A program made the position numbers and the translations under genes. A DNA stretch of 64,000 bases from Microbacterium hominis NBRC 15708 (GTDB lineage Bacteria > Actinomycetota > Actinomycetes > Actinomycetales > Microbacteriaceae): the NCBI RefSeq assembly GCF_001592125.1, contig NZ_BCWI01000004.1:57064-121063 (forward strand), read 5' to 3'. The notes under the pieces are model-generated. The model searched no databases. It saw only the letters and a program-made list of their open reading frames with translations, and was not told the DNA's origin. Below are positions 25,506-33,547 of the stretch, one piece after another (within the stretch, counting starts at the first letter, position 1; the number at the start of each line of letters is the position of its first letter).

Positions 25506-25535
25506 ATTCACGAGCGTGAATAACATTCACGCTCG
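25506..25535. promoter_or_regulatory. Inverted-repeat operator between TetR and MFS genes
   Basis: CGAGCGTGAAT (25511-25521) and ATTCACGCTCG (25525-25535) form a perfect 11-bp inverted repeat around AAC. The left arm also overlaps a second dyad, ATTCACGAGCGTGAAT (25506-25521), and another half-site CGTGAAT lies at 25487-25493. Placement in the divergent promoter region points to the TetR protein as the binder. Confidence 0.75.
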
Positions 25536-25583
25536 ATAATTGCGGCGCTGTGGCCGCGAACTACTCAGTGCCGAGGAGCCACC

Positions 25584-26924
25584 ATGACCACCATCCCTCC
25601 CGATTCGTCTGACGACGCCGCTGCCGTACTCGCCGCCGCGCGGTCGGCCGTGCCGGCACCCGAGCCTGTCGTCGAGACTGCCGACGCGAGCGCTCCGACG
25701 ACGATGAGCCGATGGCTGTGGGTGGCGTACCCGATCGCGCTGATCGGTATCGGATCGGTGTGGGGCGCCGTCATCTCCGTCCTCCTGGGACGTCAGATCG
25801 CAGAGATCGTGACCGACCCTCTCCAGGCCGCCGGCGCGCTCGGCCTCGTGCTGAGCATCGCCTCGCTCGTGCCGTTGATCGCGCAGCCTGTCATGGGTCG
25901 CCTGTCCGATCTGACGCGCACCCGGTTCCTGGGGCGTCGCAACCTCTGGATCCTGTGCGGCGGGCTCGCCTCGGGCCTCGTGCTCATCGGGCTCGGGTTG
26001 AGTGACAACCTCATCGCGGCCGGCATCCTGTGGGCTCTCGCCATGATTCCGCTGAGCGCCCTGCAGGCGGCGCTGACTGCCGTCCTCCCCGAGCGCGTCC
26101 CGCTCGCCCGTCGCGGGACGATGTCGGGGATCGTCGGAACGATCAGCGTCGTCGGCGCCGTCTTCGGCGTGACGCTGGGCGGACTGGCTCCGACCGCCTT
26201 CGTCGGATACCTCCTCATCGTCGTGTTGCTCGTGGTCACCTCGACCTTGTTCGCCTTCACGACGAAGGACGTCCCCGCGCCGGTCGAGAACCTCGAACTC
26301 TCCCGTGAGCAGAAGCGAGCGATCAATCGCCTTCCCGGCCTGCGCACTGCGCCCGATTTCTGGTGGACCTTCGCCGGTCGCTTCTTGATGATCTTCGGCT
26401 ACTTCGTCATCAGCGGGTTCAACCTCTACCTGCTGCGCGACTACATCGGGGTCGGCGACGGGAGCACGGACGCCGCGTCGCAGATGGTCGTCGCCGTCGC
26501 TGGACTCGCCGCACTGTTCACACTCATCTTCGCGATCGTGGGCGGTGTGCTCTCGGACCGCTTCGGCCGGGTTCGCATCTTCGTCGGACTGGCCTGCCTG
26601 CTGTTCGTCCCGGCGTGCCTCGTGTTCATCTTCGTCCCGACCCTCACCGGCTTCTTCATCGCCCAGGGGATCCTCGGGTCCGCCTTCGGCATGTACACCG
26701 CCGTCGACCAGGTGCTCATCACCCGCGTGCTGCCGAACACGCAGAATGCCGCGCGTGACCTCGGCCTGATCAACATCGCCAACTCCGGACCCCAGGTCAT
26801 CGCCCCGGCGGTCGCCGGTGGGGTCATCGCGTTCACCGGCAACTACAGCATCCTCTTCGTCATCACCGCCGTCGTCGTCGTGTTGTCGGCGATCTCGGTG
26901 CGCTTCATCCGGTCGGTTCCCTGA
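25584..26924 (+). CDS. MFS transporter, probable glycoside importer
   Basis: The 446-residue protein has a hydrophilic N-terminus (1-45) and 12 hydrophobic helices, with PVMGRLSDLTRTRFLGRRN in the first cytosolic loop and GGVLSDRFGRVRIFVG in the corresponding loop of the second half. It lies 46 bp upstream of a GH2 glycosidase, and a divergent TetR gene shares its promoter, so a sugar or glycoside substrate is the best guess. The subfamily is not certain; an exporter cannot be excluded. Confidence 0.8.
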   Translation: MTTIPPDSSDDAAAVLAAARSAVPAPEPVVETADASAPTTMSRWLWVAYPIALIGIGSVWGAVISVLLGRQIAEIVTDPLQAAGALGLVLSIASLVPLIAQPVMGRLSDLTRTRFLGRRNLWILCGGLASGLVLIGLGLSDNLIAAGILWALAMIPLSALQAALTAVLPERVPLARRGTMSGIVGTISVVGAVFGVTLGGLAPTAFVGYLLIVVLLVVTSTLFAFTTKDVPAPVENLELSREQKRAINRLPGLRTAPDFWWTFAGRFLMIFGYFVISGFNLYLLRDYIGVGDGSTDAASQMVVAVAGLAALFTLIFAIVGGVLSDRFGRVRIFVGLACLLFVPACLVFIFVPTLTGFFIAQGILGSAFGMYTAVDQVLITRVLPNTQNAARDLGLINIANSGPQVIAPAVAGGVIAFTGNYSILFVITAVVVVLSAISVRFIRSVP

Positions 26925-26970
26925 CACCGACCCGTCACACGCCCGTTCCTACGAGAGAGAGCACCACCGC

Positions 26971-29391
26971 ATGCCGATCCAGACCCTGGCCGAAAGCTGG
27001 GACTACCGCACGAAGGCCAGCGTCTTCTCCGAGCTCGGTGGAGCGGGAGTGACCGAGTGGCAGCCGGTCGTCATCCCGCACGATGCCATGCTGCACGAAA
27101 CGCGCCGCGACGATCTCGCGCATGGAGCAACCAGCGGGCACTTTCCGGGCGGGGCCTACCAGTACCGCCGGACGCTGTTCGTGCCGGCCGAAGACGAAGG
27201 CGCACTGCTCACCCTCGTCTTCGAAGGCGTGTACCGCAACGCCGCCGTCTTCGTCAACGGGACGCTGGCGGGCCAGCGGCCGAGCGGCTACGCCGAGTTC
27301 TCGGTGCGCATCGATCCGTACGTCACCTTCGGGGCCGACAACGAGATCGTCGTGGAGTGCCGCAACGGGAAGGACGCGCGCTGGTACTCGGGAGCGGGCA
27401 TCTATCGGCCGGTGCACCTGGTGACCCAGTCGCGGATGCGCATAGCGCACACGCACGTGCGCACGACCCATCTGGGCGAGGCTGAGGCGGTCGTCGAGGT
27501 CGCCACGCTCGTGCGCAACGACGGTATCCGCACCGCACGCGGGCGCGTGTCCCTGCGGATGTCGTTCTCCGGCACGGCGGTGAGCGAGTTGGACACCCCC
27601 GTGACCGTGTTGCCCGGCGAGCAGATGATGGTGCGCCAGCGCGTGTTCCTGAGCGATCCCGTGGTCTGGTCGGCCGAGACACCCCACCTTTACGACGTGT
27701 CGGTCGAGCTGGAGCGGGAAGGAGAGGGGGTCGTCGATGATCGCCAGACCCGGTTCGGGGTACGGACGATCCAGGTCGACCCGCGGCATGGCCTGCGCGT
27801 CAACGGCAAGACGGTCAAGCTGCGCGGTGCGTGCGTGCACCACGACAACGGCGTTCTCGGGGCCGCCACCTTCGCGTCGGCCGAGGAACGACGCGTGCGC
27901 CTGTTGAAGGCGGCCGGCTTCAACGCCATCCGCAGCTCGCACAACCCGTTGAGCCGAGCGATGCTCGACGCGTGCGATCGCCTGGGCATGTACGTCATGG
28001 ACGAGGCGTTCGACACCTGGACCGTCAGCAAGACCGACGAAGACTACTCCTACGAGTTCCCCGAATGGTGGGAGCGCGATGTCGAGTCGATGGTGGCCAA
28101 GGACATCAACCACCCCAGCGTGATCTTCTACTCGATCGGCAACGAAATCCCCGAGAACGGCACCCCGTTCGGTGCCGTGCAGAGCCGCAAGATCGCGGAG
28201 CACATCCGGACCCTCGATCCCACGCGCCTGGTCACCAACGGAATCAACGGATTCGTCGCAACGCTGGACGACGTCATCGCTGCGATGCGCGCCCAAGCTC
28301 CCTCCGACGACCAGGCCTCCGGCGGCGTCAACACGATGATGGCGCAACTCGGCGACTACATGGGTCTCATCGCTGTCTCCGAGCCGGTCACTGTGCGCAC
28401 GGAGGAGTCGCAGGCGGTGCTCGACGTCGCAGGGATGAACTACTCGCAAGCGCGATACGAGCTCGACCGCGACCGCTTCCCCGAGCGCATCACTGTCGGC
28501 ACCGAGTCGTTCCCGACGGCGATCGACGAGATCTGGGCGCTGGTCGAGGCAGATGCGCGCGTCATCGGCGACTTCACGTGGACCGGGTGGGACTACATCG
28601 GCGAGGCCGGCATCGGCGGCATCGACTACGTCGAGGACCTGGAGAACTCCCAGCAGAGCGTCGCCCGTGACTACCCGTGGCTGCTCGCCTACTGCGGCGA
28701 CATCGACATCATCGGTCACCGTCGCCCCGCTTCGTTCTACCGGGAGATCGTCTTCGGGCTCCGCACCGACCCCTACATCGCGGTCCAGCGGCCGCAGCAC
28801 CACGGCAAGACCGTGGCCTTCGCCACTCCGTGGGCCTGGAGTGATTCGGTGTCGAGTTGGACGTGGGCGGGCTTCGAGAACCAGCCCGTGCATGTCGAGG
28901 TCTATGGTCGTGGCGACGAGGTGGCGCTGCTGTTGGACGGCGAGGAGATCGGCCGCCAGCCGATCGGCGTCACGAAGGCCTTCCGCGCCGACTTCGAAAC
29001 GGTCTACCGTTCGGGGACGCTCGAGGCGGTGTCGTACCTCGGCGGCGCCGAGGTGGGGCGGTACGCGCTGCACGCCGGCGGGACGCCGCGGAGCCTGGAT
29101 GCAGAGGTCGACAGCGGAGCCGACGACCTCTCCTTCGTCATGCTCGCCCTCACCGACGGTCGTGGGACGGTCATCACGGGCGAGGATCAGTCGATCGCTG
29201 TGCGCCTGGAGGGTCCCGCCGTCCTCCAGGGCTTCGGATCGGCGAACCCGAAGACGGAGGAGAGCTTCGTCACCGATCGTCACACGACCTTCGACGGCCG
29301 CGCGTTGGCGGTCGTACGTCGCACCGGTCGCGGAGCCATCACGCTCACAGCCGAGGCCGAGCAGGGCGCGCAGATCGAGGTCATTCTCTGA
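26971..29391 (+). CDS. GH2 family glycoside hydrolase (beta-galactosidase-like)
   Basis: The protein has 806 residues from ATG 26971; upstream in-frame codons run back into the MFS gene. Domain order: GH2 sugar-binding domain (about 10-170, with GGAYQYRRTLFVP), immunoglobulin-like domain (about 175-275), TIM barrel (about 280-600) and further beta domains. The acid/base is Glu392 in GNEIPE and the nucleophile Glu512 in VGTESF; FNAIRSSHNP is the family signature. No signal peptide, so cytosolic, acting on imported glycosides delivered by the upstream MFS. Beta-galactosidase, glucuronidase or another specificity cannot be separated here. Confidence 0.85.
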   Translation: MPIQTLAESWDYRTKASVFSELGGAGVTEWQPVVIPHDAMLHETRRDDLAHGATSGHFPGGAYQYRRTLFVPAEDEGALLTLVFEGVYRNAAVFVNGTLAGQRPSGYAEFSVRIDPYVTFGADNEIVVECRNGKDARWYSGAGIYRPVHLVTQSRMRIAHTHVRTTHLGEAEAVVEVATLVRNDGIRTARGRVSLRMSFSGTAVSELDTPVTVLPGEQMMVRQRVFLSDPVVWSAETPHLYDVSVELEREGEGVVDDRQTRFGVRTIQVDPRHGLRVNGKTVKLRGACVHHDNGVLGAATFASAEERRVRLLKAAGFNAIRSSHNPLSRAMLDACDRLGMYVMDEAFDTWTVSKTDEDYSYEFPEWWERDVESMVAKDINHPSVIFYSIGNEIPENGTPFGAVQSRKIAEHIRTLDPTRLVTNGINGFVATLDDVIAAMRAQAPSDDQASGGVNTMMAQLGDYMGLIAVSEPVTVRTEESQAVLDVAGMNYSQARYELDRDRFPERITVGTESFPTAIDEIWALVEADARVIGDFTWTGWDYIGEAGIGGIDYVEDLENSQQSVARDYPWLLAYCGDIDIIGHRRPASFYREIVFGLRTDPYIAVQRPQHHGKTVAFATPWAWSDSVSSWTWAGFENQPVHVEVYGRGDEVALLLDGEEIGRQPIGVTKAFRADFETVYRSGTLEAVSYLGGAEVGRYALHAGGTPRSLDAEVDSGADDLSFVMLALTDGRGTVITGEDQSIAVRLEGPAVLQGFGSANPKTEESFVTDRHTTFDGRALAVVRRTGRGAITLTAEAEQGAQIEVIL

Positions 29392-29399
29392 GTCGGCCA

Positions 29400-29445
29400 C
29401 GAAGGTCCCGACGCCCGCGACATCACGCGGATGTCGGGGCCTTCG
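29400..29445 (+). terminator. Hairpin after GH2 gene
   Basis: CGAAGGTCCCGAC (29400-29412) and GTCGGGGCCTTCG (29433-29445) are complementary at 12 of 13 positions, 9 bp after the GH2 stop. It has no T-tract. Confidence 0.6.
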
Positions 29446-29462
29446 TCGTCGGCGGCTGCCGG

Positions 29463-29660
29463 TCAGCCGCCGTAGCGGACGTAGAAGGAGCCGGGTCCGC
29501 AGGTGTATGTCGCGGGGCCGACGGTGTGCACGCCCTCTCCGAGGCGTGCACAGGTCTGCGCCGCATCCACGAGCGTGGCGCCGATCACGAACAGGATCAC
29601 CAGTGCCACGGCGACCCCGATGCCCGCGGAGAACCACCGATTCCGGTGGCTGAAACGGCC
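29463..29660 (-). CDS. Possible small membrane-anchored Cys protein, start unresolved
   Basis: The minus-strand frame ending with TGA at 29463 encodes, in its last about 60 codons, a single membrane helix (GIGVAVALVILFVIGATLV) and a short exported tail with two Cys (AQTCARLGEG, ATYTCGPGSFYVRYGG). This looks like the small membrane proteins common in Microbacteriaceae. No ATG or GTG is in frame at a sensible distance; the only internal GTGs would truncate the helix. Either a rare start or a sequence error is needed. Confidence 0.4.
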   Translation of the reverse strand, partial: GRFSHRNRWFSAGIGVAVALVILFVIGATLVDAAQTCARLGEGVHTVGPATYTCGPGSFYVRYGG

Positions 29661-29774
29661 GCTACGAGACCGCCCCGCCCGGCACGATGGCCCTGTCGTG
29701 ACCGACCTGGGACTTGTCGGGCACGTCGCCGCGGCGACCCGACGCCGCGGTCCCCCGTCGAAGGAACGTCGACC
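29661..29774. other. Promoter-side gap before glycosyltransferase
   Basis: The rest of the 380-bp stretch between the GH2 and glycosyltransferase genes, apart from the hairpin and the small protein. No clear gene or repeat is visible; it should hold the promoter of the glycosyltransferase/GH18 pair. Confidence 0.4.
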
Positions 29775-32003
29775 ATGACTTCAGACACCGCCGTCACCCG
29801 AGCCCGCCGCCGCCAGCGCGGCACCGATCGCGACGCGACACCGCAGCCGGCGCAGCACGCACGGCCCTCCACGGCCCGCATCGCGCGGTCGCGGATCGCC
29901 CTGATCTCGTGCGTGGTGCTGTGGATGCTCTACCTCACGACGGTCATCGTCACTCTCTCTCGCGGCGGTGCGCTCGTCGACTCCACCCAGCTGCTGGCCA
30001 CGACGCTGTTCCTCGTCTCCGTGACCGCGCTCACGTTCTCGGCCTGCATGTATCTGCTCGCGCGGGCGGGCGCCCTTCCTCGGCTCGCGGATCATCGCCG
30101 CGCCCGCCGCATCACGATCGACGAGCACTTCTTCGATCACGAACCCCTGCTGACTGCTCTGCTGCCCTCTCGACGCGAGGATCCCGACCTCGTGCGGATG
30201 GCGCTCTGGTCCGTCGCGTTGCAGGAGTTTCCGCGGCTCGACGTCGTGCTGCTGCTGGACGACGACCCCGACCCCGCCGACGACGCGGCGCGCGCCGGGC
30301 TCGAGGGGTGCCGCGCCCTGACGGGAGAGCTGGATGCCGCACTGCGTCCGGTCTTCGAGCGCGTGGATGCCGCCGCCGCCCGCATCCGCGCGGGCGAACT
30401 CTCCGCGGCCGCGGCGACGGAGCTCGTGATGCGTGAGCACGCGGCGTGCGCGCAGTGGCTGCACGCACGCGCCGAGGAGGCGCCGACCCGGACGCACGTC
30501 GAGGTCTTCTTCGTCGAGCAGGTGCTGCGGCGCCTGGCATCCGATCTCGAGGCCACGGCCGCGGCGCTGCTCGAAGCCGCGGAGAGCGGGGCGGCGCCGC
30601 TGACGCTCGCGCGTGCGCATCAGCTCGGCAGCCGCCTCGTGCGGATCTTCGGTGTGGACGCCTCCACCTTCGAGCGGCGGCGCTACGCCTCGTTGTCGCA
30701 CGTGTCCAACAAGGCCATGAACCTGAACGCGTACCTCGGCCTGATCGGCGGTCGCTACCGGGAGCGATGGGTGGGCGGTCAGCGGGCCCTCGAGGATGCC
30801 GGCGCCGGGCGCAGCACCCTCGAAGTGGCCGAACCCGACTACGTGCTGACCCTGGACGCCGACTCGATGCTGCTGCCCGGGTACTGCGCGACGCTGGTCC
30901 ACACCCTCGAGCAGCCGGAGAACGCGCGCGTCGCGGTCGCCCAGACGCCCTACTCCGCCTACCGCGGGGCTCCGACCCGGCTCGAACGCATCGCCGGGGC
31001 GACGACCGACCTGCAGCACATCGTGCACCAAGGTCTCACGGCGTTCGGGGCGACGTTCTGGGTGGGCGCGAACGCCGTGCTGCGCTGGCAGGCCCTGGCC
31101 TCGCTGCGACGCGAGTCGGTGGAAGACGGCACGCGCATCGTGCGGTACATCTCCGACCGGACGGCCATCGAGGACACCGAGTCGAGCATCGACATCGCCG
31201 AGCACGGCTGGACGCTGATGAACTACCCGGAGCGCCTCAGCTACAGCGCCACACCGCCCGACTTCGGCTCCCTCGTCATCCAGCGTCGCCGCTGGGCGGA
31301 CGGCGGGCTGCTGATCATCCCCGCCCTGCGCGCCCTGGCCGCTCGCCGTCGCCGCGTCGGCGAGCCGATGCGGGTCGCCGAGCGGCTGCTCCGACTGAAC
31401 TACCTCGGTTCGATCTCCTGGGTCACGGTGGGCCTGCTCGCGGTGCTCACTCTCTACCCGATGGACGGGCAGCTGGTCACCATCCTGCTCATGCTGATCG
31501 CGTTGCCCTATTTCGTCGAGATGGCGTCGGATCTGCGCATGCTCGGCTACCGTCGGCGTGACGTCGTCGCCATCTACGGACTCAACCTCCTGCTCCTGCC
31601 CGTCAATCTCGCCGGCAGTGCGGCGTCGGTGCTGCAGGTCCTGACCGGCCGCAAGGCGCAGTTCGCGCGGACGCCGAAAGTGTCGTCGCGCACCCGCGTT
31701 CCGGCCTTCTTCCTCGTGGCGCCCCTGGCACTGGTGCTCGTGGCGGGCGCCGTCGGCGTGCGCGCCGGGATGGCGGGAGCATGGGGCACCGCGGTCTTCG
31801 CGGCGTTCACCACGATCGCGACGCTGTGGGCGATCGTGCGTCTCATCGGCGTGCGTGCCACGGCATCCGATCTCTGGTTCGCGTGGATGGACTGGATCTG
31901 GGTGGAGGAGAAGGATGCCGCCGCGCCCGCCGCCGCCTCCTCTCCGCGGTGGGCTGCGGTCCTCGACGACGGGCCGCTGGACGCGATCGGAGCACTCTCA
32001 TGA
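29775..32003 (+). CDS. Membrane family-2 glycosyltransferase (cellulose-synthase-like)
   Basis: A 742-residue protein with two N-terminal helices (about 40-95), a cytosolic GT2 domain, and about five C-terminal helices (about 530-710). It shows DVVLLLDDD (about 156-164), TLDADSM (D361, D363), the TED-like IEDTESS and QRRRWADGG (about 502-510), the processive GT2 set. The first Asp and the DAD motif are about 197 residues apart because of a long Ala/Arg-rich helical insert (about 170-300). ATG 29775 follows GAAGGAACG. It is coupled by ATGA to the GH18 gene and probably makes an exported polysaccharide. Confidence 0.85.
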   Translation: MTSDTAVTRARRRQRGTDRDATPQPAQHARPSTARIARSRIALISCVVLWMLYLTTVIVTLSRGGALVDSTQLLATTLFLVSVTALTFSACMYLLARAGALPRLADHRRARRITIDEHFFDHEPLLTALLPSRREDPDLVRMALWSVALQEFPRLDVVLLLDDDPDPADDAARAGLEGCRALTGELDAALRPVFERVDAAAARIRAGELSAAAATELVMREHAACAQWLHARAEEAPTRTHVEVFFVEQVLRRLASDLEATAAALLEAAESGAAPLTLARAHQLGSRLVRIFGVDASTFERRRYASLSHVSNKAMNLNAYLGLIGGRYRERWVGGQRALEDAGAGRSTLEVAEPDYVLTLDADSMLLPGYCATLVHTLEQPENARVAVAQTPYSAYRGAPTRLERIAGATTDLQHIVHQGLTAFGATFWVGANAVLRWQALASLRRESVEDGTRIVRYISDRTAIEDTESSIDIAEHGWTLMNYPERLSYSATPPDFGSLVIQRRRWADGGLLIIPALRALAARRRRVGEPMRVAERLLRLNYLGSISWVTVGLLAVLTLYPMDGQLVTILLMLIALPYFVEMASDLRMLGYRRRDVVAIYGLNLLLLPVNLAGSAASVLQVLTGRKAQFARTPKVSSRTRVPAFFLVAPLALVLVAGAVGVRAGMAGAWGTAVFAAFTTIATLWAIVRLIGVRATASDLWFAWMDWIWVEEKDAAAPAAASSPRWAAVLDDGPLDAIGALS

Positions 32004-33547
32004 GCCCGGTGCACGCGCCCCGGCGTTCGCGTTTCGCCGGACGGCAGCTCTCGTTCGGGCGCCTCGCCCTCAGCATGGCCGTGGTCGTCACGCTGGGACT
32101 CGGCGCGACCGCGGCCGCCCTCGTTCCGACGTTGCCGCCGGCGGTGGCCGGCGCCGACGCCGCCCACCGCTGGTTCGCGCCGTACTACGACGTGACGCTC
32201 GAATCCGGCGACGAGCTGTCGCGCAGCACGATGGACGATGCCCCCGGGGGGCTGGTCCTCGCCTTCGTCGTCGCCGCGGGTGACGACGACTGCACGCCCA
32301 CGTGGGGACGCACGTACACGCTCGACGACGCCGCCCAGCGGTTCCAGCTCGATCGTCGCGTCGAGCGGATGCACCGCGAGGGGCGCCCGCTCGCGGTGTC
32401 GTTCGGAGGCGCCCTCAACACCGAGCTGGCCTCCGCGTGTGCGACGGTCGACGCCCTGGCGACGGCGTATCGCACCGTGCTCGACCGGTACGGCATCGAC
32501 ACCGTCGACCTCGACATCGAAGGGGATGCTCTCGACGACGCGGCGGCGACGGCACGACGTGCCGCGGCGATCGCACAGCTGCAGAAGCAGCGGAGCGCGG
32601 AGGGCACGTCGTTGCAGCTGTGGCTCACACTGCCCGTGGCGCCCGACGGTCTCACCGCCCAGGGGTCCGCGCAGGTCTCGGCGATGCTCGACGGGGGAGT
32701 CGAGATCGCGGGCGTCAACGCCATGACGATGGACTTCAACGCCGACGATCACGCCGCCTCCACGTCGTCGCTCGCGATCAGCGCGTTGGACGCCACCGCC
32801 CGGCAGGTCACCGACCTGTGGGACGCCCACGGGCGCACCCTGCCGCCGGGCGGAGCGCGGGCCTTGCTGGGAGCGACCCCGATGATCGGTCAGAGCGACA
32901 TCGAGCGCGAGGTCTTCACGCTCGATGACGCCCGGGCGCTCGCCGACTACGCCACCGCGCAGGGCATCGCGAGGATGTCGATGTGGTCCCTCAACCGCGA
33001 CCGCACCTGCGGATCGAACTACCCGCTCGTGCATCGGGTCTCGCCCCTGTGCAGCGGCGTCGATCAGGCCGGCGTGAGCTTCGCCGGCATCCTCGCCGAC
33101 GGGCACACGGGCACGCCGTCGGGCGAGCCCCTCACGCCGCAGGACGGTCCGATCGTCCCCGACGACGCCGCCACCAGCCCCTTCCCGCTGTGGACGTCGC
33201 AGTCGTTCTACTCGGCGGGGGTGTTCGTGGTCTGGCGGGGCTCGGTCTACGTGTCCAAGTGGTGGAACGAAGACGGTCCCCAGCCCGATGACCCCTCGTT
33301 GGATGCCGCGGCATCCGCGTGGACCTACGTGGGTCCCGTGCTCTCGAGCGACCGCCCGTTCACCCTGCCGCAGCTGCCGGAGGGCACCTACCCGGAATGG
33401 TCCGCCACCGGCCTCTACAACCAGGGCGATCGCGTCCTGTACGACGGCAGCGGGTACGAGGCGCGCTGGTGGTCGCAGGGACAGCGTCCCGATCGGTCGG
33501 TGCTCGATCACGACTACTCGCCGTGGAAGCTCCTCGACGGGTCGTGA
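32000..33547 (+). CDS. Secreted GH18 chitinase-like protein with two chitin-binding modules
   Basis: The 515-residue protein has an N-terminal hydrophobic anchor or signal (LALSMAVVVTLGLGATAAALV, about 24-44). The GH18 barrel carries the catalytic DxxDxDxE as D167-T-V-D-L-D-I-E174. Two CBM5/12-like modules follow: PLWTSQSFYSAGVFVVW (about 397) and PEWSATGLYNQGDRVLY (about 464), each ending in a WW pair. By family it cleaves beta-1,4-GlcNAc polymers outside the cell. Translational coupling to the glycosyltransferase suggests it trims or binds that enzyme's product. Its end overlaps the convergent kinase gene by 34 nt. Confidence 0.85.
   Translation: MSPVHAPRRSRFAGRQLSFGRLALSMAVVVTLGLGATAAALVPTLPPAVAGADAAHRWFAPYYDVTLESGDELSRSTMDDAPGGLVLAFVVAAGDDDCTPTWGRTYTLDDAAQRFQLDRRVERMHREGRPLAVSFGGALNTELASACATVDALATAYRTVLDRYGIDTVDLDIEGDALDDAAATARRAAAIAQLQKQRSAEGTSLQLWLTLPVAPDGLTAQGSAQVSAMLDGGVEIAGVNAMTMDFNADDHAASTSSLAISALDATARQVTDLWDAHGRTLPPGGARALLGATPMIGQSDIEREVFTLDDARALADYATAQGIARMSMWSLNRDRTCGSNYPLVHRVSPLCSGVDQAGVSFAGILADGHTGTPSGEPLTPQDGPIVPDDAATSPFPLWTSQSFYSAGVFVVWRGSVYVSKWWNEDGPQPDDPSLDAAASAWTYVGPVLSSDRPFTLPQLPEGTYPEWSATGLYNQGDRVLYDGSGYEARWWSQGQRPDRSVLDHDYSPWKLLDGS

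Noticed and set aside
26935..29637. A 900-codon open frame antisense to the GH2 gene
   Set aside because: It is a side effect of high GC third positions; it is Arg/Asp-rich, has no family features, and lies wholly opposite a gene with clear catalytic motifs.
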